A stretch of DNA of 19,147 bases, taken from positions 1 to 19,147 of the forward strand of contig MIQB01000037.1 of NCBI GenBank assembly GCA_002890585.1, in the 5' to 3' direction. The notes beneath the pieces were generated by a model. The model was not told the DNA's origin, did not search any database, and was given only the letters and a program-made list of their open reading frames with translations. A program made the position numbers and the translations under genes. Source of the stretch: Tannerella sp. oral taxon 808. GTDB taxonomy: Bacteria; Bacteroidota; Bacteroidia; Bacteroidales; Tannerellaceae. Positions 1-6,228 of this stretch are shown piece by piece (positions within the stretch are counted from its first letter, which is position 1; each line of letters opens with the position of its first letter).

Positions 1-624
1 GGCAATATTGAGGATTATGAAAATATATACAAGTTGTATATAACTGAAATATCGGTGCCGCTACCTAACTATGATGCAGTCATAATGAGAAATCTTGTTT
101 CTATTTGGTGGGGAGATAAAAAAATAGAAAGGTGCACAACGACTCGGAGACATTTATATTCTATCAAGAAGGAAAGAGGTGCAACACTTCTTATTCAGCA
201 GAATGATGATGGATATGTTACGATCGATCTCTATCCTGCTTATCTATTTACAGAGAGATATGAGATAGATAGCAGTGGAAAACAGATTCGGTTACGTGAT
301 ATAACGGTAATTAGAAAGCCTTCAACGGAAGATTTTATTCGATTGTATGAACATCTCGATCCTAATTTGCTGCACAAAACAAAGGTTCTGCGTTCTATAT
401 GGGACGATTTTAATGCTTATATGGAATACACCAGATTGGATGGGAAGTCATCTTGCAAAGAACAATGCCGAATCAAATGGCTGAGATTTATGAATAAAAA
501 AGGTAGAAACAGAGGGAAAGAATGGATTATACAGGATCCTAAAGTCAAGGAAGCTCTTGTAAGTTCGAGGGTGATTATGAAAGATTTTATAGAGTTTGCA
601 GGCGCATTCTCTTCTATTTTTTAA
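1..624 (+). CDS. Hypothetical protein, 5' end cut off by the window
   Basis: The reading frame is open from base 1 to the TAA at 622-624. Codons 1-11 read G-N-I-E-D-Y-E-N-I-Y-K, so the TTG at 34 is probably an internal Leu codon and the gene begins outside the window. At least 207 residues are visible. The sequence is soluble-looking, with no signal peptide or membrane segment, and has a basic stretch near the C-terminus (FMNKKGRNRGKEW). I recognise no family. By eye the gene is clearly AT-rich (about 35-40 % GC), unlike the GC-rich genes that follow, and it uses codons such as ATA, AGA and TTA freely. This suggests a recently acquired gene or the edge of an accessory island. A strong terminator follows 20 bp downstream. 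The coding call is fairly safe; the function is unknown. Confidence 0.7.
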   Translation, partial: GNIEDYENIYKLYITEISVPLPNYDAVIMRNLVSIWWGDKKIERCTTTRRHLYSIKKERGATLLIQQNDDGYVTIDLYPAYLFTERYEIDSSGKQIRLRDITVIRKPSTEDFIRLYEHLDPNLLHKTKVLRSIWDDFNAYMEYTRLDGKSSCKEQCRIKWLRFMNKKGRNRGKEWIIQDPKVKEALVSSRVIMKDFIEFAGAFSSIF

Positions 625-643
625 TTCTAATCCCTTATTCCCC

Positions 644-701
644 GCCTCCCGCCGTTCGGATCTTCTCCTTTGAGCGCATCCGGACGGCGGGAGGCTTTTT
701 T
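644..701 (+). terminator. Rho-independent terminator of the left-edge gene
   Basis: Arms at 644-660 (GCCTCCCGCCGTTCGGA) and 679-695 pair over 17 positions with a single T-G wobble. The loop is 18 nt and a T-run follows at 696-701. It starts 20 bp after the stop codon at 624. It is the strongest terminator-like structure in the window. Confidence 0.85.
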
Positions 702-831
702 ATGGTGGTGTGATTGATGGTAATCCTTTGGATTTTGCGAGGGCGTGAAACATGTCGAATGCGTTTTCGGAAGGGTGCTCAACGTATGTTTTTACGCCCC
801 CACCCTAACGGTAGGAGGGGTGAAGGGTGAC

Positions 832-867
832 AAAGTGTCTGCATTTGCAGTTCTCGAGACACTTTTT
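832..867 (+). terminator. Terminator-like hairpin in the 625-1174 intergenic region
   Basis: Perfect 9-bp arms AAAGTGTCT (832-840) and AGACACTTT (857-865) run into a T-run (863-867). A nested CTGCA-TT-TGCAG hairpin sits at 839-850. The A-rich left foot and T-rich right foot mean it could act in both directions. The 625-1174 stretch has no convincing gene: it holds the 644-701 terminator, about 130 bp of unassigned sequence, this hairpin, the 21-bp array and the leader of the next gene. It could also be the 3' end of an undetected small RNA, but no promoter is evident. Confidence 0.45.
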
Positions 868-896
868 CATGTCAGAAAGGCGTAAAAAAATGGGCT

Positions 897-1105
897 GAGA
901 GGTTCTAAACGTCTCCGGAGAGGTGAAAAACGTCTCGCGAGAGGTTCCAAACGTGTCGTGAGAGGTAAAAAACGTCTCACGAGAGGTTCTGAAGGTCTCG
1001 CGAGAGGTAGAAAAGGTCTCGTGAGAGGTTCTGAACGTCTCCGGAGAGGTAAAAAGGTCTCACGAGAGGTTCTGAAGGTCTCGCGAGAGGTAAAAAACGT
1101 CTCGT
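897..1105. repeat. Tandem array 1: ten 21-bp dyad units
   Basis: Ten units start with GAGAGG at 897, 918, 939, 960, 981, 1002, 1023, 1044, 1064 and 1085. All are 21 bp except the eighth, which is 20 bp. Two unit types alternate strictly: GAGAGGTTC followed by TGAA or similar, then GAGAGGT followed by an A-run. The true period is therefore a 42-bp dimer, five times. Each unit-unit junction is TCTC-NN-GAGA, with NN being CG, GC, GT or AC. Each unit is itself a rough dyad (GAGA, G, GT...AC, G, TCTC). There are no unique spacers, so it is not a CRISPR. A 91-codon leftward frame through the array is only the repeat translated as heptapeptides. Confidence 0.9.
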
Positions 1106-1174
1106 GGATGTGCGGACACCTTTCCCGTAAAAAATGAAGCATTATCTTTACGCCATCTAAAAATCATAGATTAT

Positions 1175-1774
1175 ATGGCACGGAAAAATTTAGTATCAGC
1201 ATCCATAACGGATGAAGCAATGACCGCTGTAAAGAAGGGCCTTGGAGACATCGCAACCGCTCTTCCATTCTTGATCGTATTGAGTGCGGAAGAAAGAAGG
1301 AGGACGAGAGTGATGGGACATAAGAGTGTCGAATTTGTCAACCTGGCATTGAACGGCGCTGAATCTTTTTCGGAGTATCTGCTCTCTTCCTTCAACAAGG
1401 CTGAGATGGCAAAGGACATCGAATTGATTAACAAGCTGTGGAAGATCCGTGTAGACGTGGCCTCGCTGCTTGAGAAGATTGACGATACCATTTATGGCGC
1501 ATCGGCCGACGCAATAAAGGCCGCAGACGAGGTTTATGAGTACTTGAAATCGGCCAGCGGTAAGAACGCTGCAGTGAAAGCTCTTGTAGCTGAGATGAGC
1601 AAGCGCTACGAGCGCCCAAGCAAGAAGTCGAAAGACGACAGCAAGAAGCCTGAAGACAAGAAACCCGACGACAAGAAGCCTGAAGACAAAAAGCCCGAAG
1701 ACAAGAAGCCGGGTGGCGGCGACGACATCCAGCTGCCCTCGGAGCCGCCCAAGAAGCCGGACGGCGTGGCCTAA
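1175..1774 (+). CDS. Hypothetical protein with helical core and KKPED-repeat tail
   Basis: The ATG at 1175 follows an AT-rich leader and encodes 199 residues. Residues 1-145 look alpha-helical and soluble, with motifs ITDEAM near the start and LPFLIVLSAEERR near 30-43. They resemble a family of uncharacterised Bacteroidales proteins of about 150-200 residues that I recall only loosely. Residues 155-180 are a low-complexity tail of about five D-K-K-P-(E/D) pentapeptides, encoded by a 15-bp tandem repeat at about 1643-1711, followed by GGGDD and a Pro-rich end. The tail is probably disordered, and its copy number could vary between strains. There is no signal peptide or membrane segment. The gene is monocistronic, with array 1 upstream and a terminator at 1869. 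The region 1143-1150 (TATCTTTA) resembles a weak -7 box. Function is unknown. Confidence 0.8.
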   Translation: MARKNLVSASITDEAMTAVKKGLGDIATALPFLIVLSAEERRRTRVMGHKSVEFVNLALNGAESFSEYLLSSFNKAEMAKDIELINKLWKIRVDVASLLEKIDDTIYGASADAIKAADEVYEYLKSASGKNAAVKALVAEMSKRYERPSKKSKDDSKKPEDKKPDDKKPEDKKPEDKKPGGGDDIQLPSEPPKKPDGVA

Positions 1775-1868
1775 TTCAGGGTTGATCATTATTGATTATT
1801 GCCGAGCCTCGCGGAGACGCGAAAAATCATTCGCTCCATCAACATTTAATTCTGAATAACTGATGATT

Positions 1869-1905
1869 ATGCCGGGTACACCAAGCGTGTACCCGGCATT
1901 TTTTT
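1869..1905 (+). terminator. Rho-independent terminator after the KKPED-tail gene
   Basis: Perfect 13-bp arms ATGCCGGGTACAC (1869-1881) and GTGTACCCGGCAT (1887-1899) surround the loop CAAGC and lead into seven T (1899-1905). The orientation matches the + gene ending at 1774. It also lies just past the end of the leftward operon (stop at 1968), but has no T-run in that direction. Confidence 0.85.
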
Positions 1906-1967
1906 GGTATTCCCGCCGATGGCCGCACGCGAATACTCCCCCCCCACATCCGGCGCCCGGCAAATCA

Positions 1968-2633
1968 TTACTCCTCATCAATCGACGAATCCTCCCGCCC
2001 CACCCCGCGCGTGAGGACGAAGTCGGGGTACACCGCAGCGCAAATCGTGAAGATGTCGGCGCGCGGCGTGAGGTGCTCGCGAAGGCGGAGGCGGCCGGCG
2101 GAGGCGTCGAAATCCAAGAGACGCACGTCGCGGAGCCAGTCGGCCGAGCGGAGGCGAAGCATCTTGAAGACCGTCTCCTTGGCGCTCCAGCAGAGGGTCG
2201 GGCGGAGCGGGTCGTCCGGGTCAGGGCCGGCGATGAGCTGCTCTTCGTCAGGGCTGAGGAATCGGTTGCGGAGGCCGAGTATACGCGGCATGGGGCGCTC
2301 GACGTCGATACCCACGGCCGGCGTGCGGGCACAGATGGCGGCAGCATAGCCGCGGGTGTGCGTGAAGCTGACATGCACGTCGGGCGCGTCAGGCAGGTAG
2401 GGGTAACCCTCGGGGCGGTAGGCGACGGCCGGCTCCCGTCCGCCCATCATCACCTTCAGCAGCGCGCGCACGGCGAGCCATTCAGTACGTCGGCCATCGG
2501 CACGGATGCCGTCGAGGAAGGGTCGGTGCGCCTCGCGTCGCTCCAATCCACGGAGCAGCTCCGGCCACGCCTCCTCGATGCGCCAAATGCCCCACTGGCA
2601 GTCAGGCTGTGTGTGTATTTCGACTAACGGCAC
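1968..2633 (-). CDS. 4'-phosphopantetheinyl transferase (Sfp-type)
   Basis: The enzyme transfers 4'-phosphopantetheine from CoA to a serine of acyl or peptidyl carrier proteins in the cytoplasm. Its 221 residues carry the superfamily motifs in order: HVSFTHTRGYAAAI (87-100, the SHS region), VGIDVER (107-113, Mg2+ ligands D110 and E112), RFLSPDEE (124-131) and WSAKETVFKM (149-158, with the conserved K152 and E153). The length fits the Sfp type rather than the short AcpS type. The start is GTG at 2633, 15 bp after the gldD stop; the next Met is residue 62, too far in. It is the last gene of the leftward operon SulP-mutY-ssb-gldE-gldD. Which carrier proteins it serves cannot be told from the sequence. 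Confidence 0.9.
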   Translation of the reverse strand: MPLVEIHTQPDCQWGIWRIEEAWPELLRGLERREAHRPFLDGIRADGRRTEWLAVRALLKVMMGGREPAVAYRPEGYPYLPDAPDVHVSFTHTRGYAAAICARTPAVGIDVERPMPRILGLRNRFLSPDEEQLIAGPDPDDPLRPTLCWSAKETVFKMLRLRSADWLRDVRLLDFDASAGRLRLREHLTPRADIFTICAAVYPDFVLTRGVGREDSSIDEE

Positions 2634-2648
2634 GCGGCACGGATGGGG

Positions 2649-3218
2649 TTATCTCCAACGAAACGATTGCATCAATTCCGCCACATCGCGCCGGAGGTAA
2701 TCCGTGAGCGGCGCGACGGAATCAGGGTCTACGCGGTCGGGATAATAAAGAGCACCCTGGAAGAAGCGTGTGGCGCTGTCGGTAAGCATGAATCGGATGG
2801 GCGCGGGCGAATCGCCGACGATGTAAAAGAGGACACCGTAGACGCGTGCCTCGGGATCGTCGTAGGCCTGCTCCGTGATGGCGCGCGCATCGCGGACACT
2901 CCGGCGGACTAACTCGCGACACTCGTCAACGGCCGCCGGAAGCATGGCCGGCGTAATGTCGATGCAGCTGCAATAGATCTTCACGCCCCACGCGGGGTAC
3001 GCAATGTTCAGCCTATCATCCGCCGACCCGACCGGAGGCAGCTCGACGGTGGAGAGGCGCGAGACATGGAAGGTGTATGGGCGATCTGTGGCGGCAAAGT
3101 CGGCATAGCGCGCCGGCGGCAAGTCGATGCGCAGCATGCCGCGCGGCTTGGGCATAGGCGTGTTGCAAGCTGCGAAGAGGAGAGCCGAAAGGGCGATGGC
3201 GATGCGTTGACGGATCAT
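2649..3218 (-). CDS. gldD: Gliding motility-associated lipoprotein GldD
   Basis: A 189-residue lipoprotein. Its N-terminal signal ends in the lipobox FAAC, giving lipidated C18. The C-terminal half carries the family signature: RFFQGALYY, DSVAPLTDYLRRDV and the terminal LMQSFRWR. In Flavobacterium, GldD is required for gliding, but the gene is also kept in non-gliding Bacteroidota, so motility cannot be inferred here. The ATG directly follows the gldE stop (zero gap), which indicates translational coupling. The pairing with gldE is itself supporting evidence, because the two genes travel together across the phylum. The biochemical role is not established. Confidence 0.9.
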   Translation of the reverse strand: MIRQRIAIALSALLFAACNTPMPKPRGMLRIDLPPARYADFAATDRPYTFHVSRLSTVELPPVGSADDRLNIAYPAWGVKIYCSCIDITPAMLPAAVDECRELVRRSVRDARAITEQAYDDPEARVYGVLFYIVGDSPAPIRFMLTDSATRFFQGALYYPDRVDPDSVAPLTDYLRRDVAELMQSFRWR

Positions 3219-4523
3219 TTACGCCTGCTCGCCGGGAATGCGGTAAAACTTCACCTTGAGCACACGTCGCTCGTTGGCCTCGAGCACACGGAAGCGGTAG
3301 CGGCCATAGTCGATCGTCTCGCGCCGGCGGGGCAGCGTACCCTTGATCTTCAGCAGCAGTCCGGTGAGCGTCTCCACGTCTTCGGTGAGGTCGCCAAACT
3401 CCTCCTCGTCGATGTTCGTTTCGCGGAAGAAATCGTTGAGTTGCGTCTTGCCCTCGAAGATGTAGCTGCCGTCGGGCAGGCGGAAGAAAGGCTTCTGTTC
3501 CGTGTCGTACTCATCGCTGATGTCGCCCACAATCTCCTCGATGATGTCCTCCATCGTTACCAACCCCGAGGCACACCCAAACTCGTCGACAACGATGGCG
3601 ATGTGCACCTTGTTCGTGCGGAACTCCTCGAGCAGGTCTTCGATCTTCTTCGTCTCAGGCACGAAGTAGGCCGGCCGGACGAGCTTCTGCCAGGCAAAAT
3701 CTTTCGGGTTACGGATGTACAGCAACAAGTCTTTAGCATACAGCATGCCGGTGATGTTGTCGTCCGACTCCTCATAAATAGGAATGCGGGAGAAGCCACT
3801 GCGGATAATCAAGTCGAGCACCTCCTCGAAGGTGCATCTGGCGCTGATGGCCTTCATATCCACGCGCGGCACCATGATCTCGTCGGCCGTCTTGTTATAA
3901 AACTGCCCGATCTCCTCGAGCATCTCGTGCTCGTCGGTCACCTCCTTTTCCTTGGCGAGGATGGTGGCAGACTCACCAGCGGGTGCCTCGCCGCGGTGTA
4001 TGGGAGGCGGAATGGCCGCAAGGCGTCGGCTAATAGGCGAGCAGAGGAAGTCGGCCAACTTCAGCACCGCCGCAGTGGCGCGAGCCACACGCAAATTGCC
4101 CCCACGCAACAGCCACCGCGGCATGAGTCCACAACAAAGGAACAGCAGTAGCCCGCCGCTGAGCAGCACCGTGACGCACCCCACCGCCGACCGGAGTGCC
4201 TCTGGCCACAGCAGCGCCACGCCATACAGCCCGACCGCTCCCACGGATACGGCCACGAGCGATTGCACGGCCGCGAGTGAGAGACGCGTCTGCTGCGGTC
4301 GGTCGTATAATAAATGGATGAAGCGGTCGGTGGGGCTTTTCTCCTCACGCGCCTCGGCCAGCTCGTCGGTCGAGAGGGCGAAGAGCGCCCGCCCACCCGC
4401 GGCCAGTGCGCAGGCGAGAAGCAAAAGGAGGAATACGATAACGAAGGTAAAAACGGCGTCCGTCAGCAGGACGCCGGTGGCTGCCATAGGCAGCGGAAGG
4501 GGCGAGGAATAGTCTGATTCCAA
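3219..4523 (-). CDS. gldE: GldE, CorC/HlyC-type CBS-domain membrane protein
   Basis: This 434-residue protein has three predicted membrane segments (about 20-42, 84-104 and 112-133). A pair of CBS domains follows (about 215-272, starting at EIMVPRVDM, and about 280-338, ending in VTMEDIIEEIVGDI). The C-terminal CorC/HlyC domain spans about 346-428. This is the layout of the CorC/GldE family. The membrane part is short and weakly conserved compared with full CNNM/DUF21 transporters. Family members are linked to divalent-cation handling, and GldE was identified through gliding mutants. It lies between ssb (18 bp upstream) and gldD (zero gap) in the leftward operon. The start at 4523 places the first membrane segment near residue 20. 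Confidence 0.9.
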   Translation of the reverse strand: MESDYSSPLPLPMAATGVLLTDAVFTFVIVFLLLLLACALAAGGRALFALSTDELAEAREEKSPTDRFIHLLYDRPQQTRLSLAAVQSLVAVSVGAVGLYGVALLWPEALRSAVGCVTVLLSGGLLLFLCCGLMPRWLLRGGNLRVARATAAVLKLADFLCSPISRRLAAIPPPIHRGEAPAGESATILAKEKEVTDEHEMLEEIGQFYNKTADEIMVPRVDMKAISARCTFEEVLDLIIRSGFSRIPIYEESDDNITGMLYAKDLLLYIRNPKDFAWQKLVRPAYFVPETKKIEDLLEEFRTNKVHIAIVVDEFGCASGLVTMEDIIEEIVGDISDEYDTEQKPFFRLPDGSYIFEGKTQLNDFFRETNIDEEEFGDLTEDVETLTGLLLKIKGTLPRRRETIDYGRYRFRVLEANERRVLKVKFYRIPGEQA

Positions 4524-4541
4524 GGAGTGAGTGATGAAGGG

Positions 4542-5061
4542 TTAGAAAGGCAGATCGTCCACAGGGTCGGCATCGGCGGGGGCGATCGGCTCGGGTTCGG
4601 GAGCGAGCGGTTCGGGCTCTGATTTGGCGGCAAAGGCTTTCACTTCGGCGGCGGCATCGGCGGGTTGCTGTGCGTTGTCAGCGGGGGGAGTCTGCTGCGG
4701 AGGCACTGTTGCCGTCTTGCGGGCGACGGCCGAGGGAGAAGAACTCGATGCGGTCGGCGTAGATCTCGGTGATGTAGCGTTTGTTTCCGGAGGCGTCGTC
4801 GTAGCTGCGGGTGCGGATCTTTCCCTCGACATAGACGAGCGATCCTTTGTGGACATAGCGTTCAACGAAGATTGCGCGGTCGCGACCGGCTACGATGTTG
4901 TGCCACTCGGTGCGTTCTGGGATTTCCGTCCCGTTGGCGAGGCGGTATCCGCGCTCGTTGGTAGCAAGGGTGAAGTTGGCTACGGCGTTCCCGTTGTCGA
5001 AATAGCGGATGTCGGGTTCACGCCCCACGTTTCCGATTAGGATGGCTTTGTTCAGCGACAT
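4542..5061 (-). CDS. ssb: Single-stranded DNA-binding protein, interrupted by a frameshift
   Basis: The protein coats single-stranded DNA in replication, repair and recombination. The OB fold starts at the ATG at 5061 (MSLNKAILIGNVG) and carries Bacteroidota SSB signatures: FTLATNERGY, ERTEWHNIV and KIRTRSYDD. This frame ends at the TGA at 4678-4680 after 127 residues. The remainder lies in the next frame: an acidic, Pro/Ala/Glu-rich linker and the canonical tail DDLPF, ending at the TAA at 4542. Removing one C from the six-C tract (G-run at 4683-4688 on the + strand) joins the parts into a normal 172-residue SSB. Three explanations are possible: sequencing error, slippage mutation, or decoding by +1 frameshifting. 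An upstream Met at 5121 is rejected because the extension lacks family similarity and crosses the promoter. Confidence 0.9.
4683..4688 (-). other. Six-C slip site splitting ssb
   Basis: On the coding strand the codons are TCC CCC CGC TGA, with the stop one codon after the C-run. A +1 shift of the proline tRNA from CCC onto the overlapping CCC would keep all three base pairs and continue as GCT GAC AAC (A-D-N), straight into the tail frame. The tract is also long enough for replication or transcription slippage, or for a base-calling error. Confidence 0.6.
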
Positions 5062-5092
5062 AGGTATAGGTCTTTTGATTGTTAAAGTGCGC

Positions 5093-5100
5093 CAAAAGTA
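5093..5100 (-). promoter_or_regulatory. Candidate -7 box for ssb
   Basis: On the minus strand this reads TACTTTTG, which matches the Bacteroidota consensus TAnnTTTG. It lies 32 bp upstream of the ssb ATG in the 72-bp mutY-ssb gap. No clear -33 TTTG is seen. It would let ssb be transcribed independently of mutY. Confidence 0.5.
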
Positions 5101-5133
5101 GGGCTTACAAGGGGATGGCAAAATACGGCATGG

Positions 5134-6216
5134 CTACGTCTGGTGGGCATCGATGAGTTCCAAGAGACGCTGTATCAGTCGCGGGAAGGGGTAGCGGCTG
5201 AGCTCGGTGCGGGGGATGCACGTCAGGCGACGGAGGGCAGCAGAGGGCTGTTGGATGTGGGCTGTGTAACAGGCTACATGAAGGATGCGGTGGGTGAGCA
5301 CGTGGCGAAGATCAGTGGCCACGAGGGCGAGGTCGGTGCACTCCGTGTCGGCAAAGAGCGTACGGAAGTCGGGGGTATGCATCAGCTCATCGAGGGTAGC
5401 GGGGGAAGAGGTCTCGAGGAGGGGTAGCTCGAAGAGGCCTTGCCAGATGTCGCCGGCAGGGCGACGGTGGAGGTAAGTGTAGCCGGTGCTCGTGGTGACG
5501 TAGAAATAATGGAAGTAACGAGGAACGGGCTTCGTGCGATGCTGCTTGACGGGGAAGCGGTGGGGATCGCCGGAGGCGTGGGCGGCACATCGCACAGCGA
5601 GGGGGCAGGCATTGCAGTCGGGGCTTCGGGGGACGCATTGCAGGGCACCGAACTCCATGATGGCTTGGTTATGCTGACACGCATGTTCGGGCGGCATCAG
5701 CTCGCGGGCCAGAGCGTTGTATGTATGCCGTCCCACGGCCGTATCGCAGGGCGCATCGATGGCGAAGAGCCGCCCGAGGACACGCAGCACATTGCCATCG
5801 ACAACGGCGTAAGGGGCATTGCGCGCAAAGGAGACGATGGCAGCGGCGGTGTAGTCGCCAATGCCGGGCAAGGCGCGGACGGCGGCGTAATCCGTGGGGA
5901 AGTGACCGGAGAACTGATCGCGGATGGTGCGGGCGGCGGCGTGCAGGTTGCGGGCGCGGGAGTAGTAGCCAAGGCCCTGCCAGAGGTGGAGGACGTCTTG
6001 CTCGTCAGCGTCGGCCAGGGCACAGACGTCGGGGAAGCACTGGAGGAAGCGGCGGTAGTAATCCATCCCCTGCGCCACACGCGTCTGCTGAAGGATGACC
6101 TCGGAGATCCAAATGCGATAGGGGTCGCGGGTCTCGCGCCAGGGCAGGGCACGGCAGTGCGTGGCGTACCACTGGCAGAGGATGTGGCTCACGTCGTAAG
6201 CAGGCATATCAGACAT
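5134..6216 (-). CDS. mutY: Adenine DNA glycosylase MutY
   Basis: Base-excision repair enzyme that removes adenine mispaired with 8-oxoguanine. Its 360 residues contain the catalytic Glu in SEVILQQT (E39), the helix-hairpin-helix LPGIGDYTAAAI (116-127) and the catalytic Asp in VVDGNVLRVLGR (D140). The 4Fe-4S ligands follow C-x6-C-x2-C-x5-C (C194, C201, C204, C210). After about residue 225 comes the NUDIX-like 8-oxoG recognition domain, with GDIWQGLFELPLLE and an HVLTHRILH segment. It appears intact and full length. The start at 6216 leaves 12 bp to the SulP stop; Met4 is an alternative. It is the second gene of the leftward operon. Confidence 0.95.
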   Translation of the reverse strand: MSDMPAYDVSHILCQWYATHCRALPWRETRDPYRIWISEVILQQTRVAQGMDYYRRFLQCFPDVCALADADEQDVLHLWQGLGYYSRARNLHAAARTIRDQFSGHFPTDYAAVRALPGIGDYTAAAIVSFARNAPYAVVDGNVLRVLGRLFAIDAPCDTAVGRHTYNALARELMPPEHACQHNQAIMEFGALQCVPRSPDCNACPLAVRCAAHASGDPHRFPVKQHRTKPVPRYFHYFYVTTSTGYTYLHRRPAGDIWQGLFELPLLETSSPATLDELMHTPDFRTLFADTECTDLALVATDLRHVLTHRILHVACYTAHIQQPSAALRRLTCIPRTELSRYPFPRLIQRLLELIDAHQT

Positions 6217-6228
6217 GCTCCCCCCCGC

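Noticed and set aside
793..828. C-rich/G-rich imperfect inverted repeat
   Set aside because: The arms mispair at several positions and no T-run follows; too weak to call a terminator or a REP element.
897..1105. CRISPR array
   Set aside because: Units are contiguous with no unique spacers, and no cas genes are present. The same applies to arrays 2, 3 and 4.
867..1142. 91-codon leftward frame through array 1
   Set aside because: It is the 21-bp repeat read as heptapeptides; the frame stays open only because 21 is a multiple of three, and the 20-bp unit breaks the register. No family features.
3066..4151. 361-codon rightward frame opposite gldE and gldD
   Set aside because: Antisense shadow of two recognised genes, with no family features.
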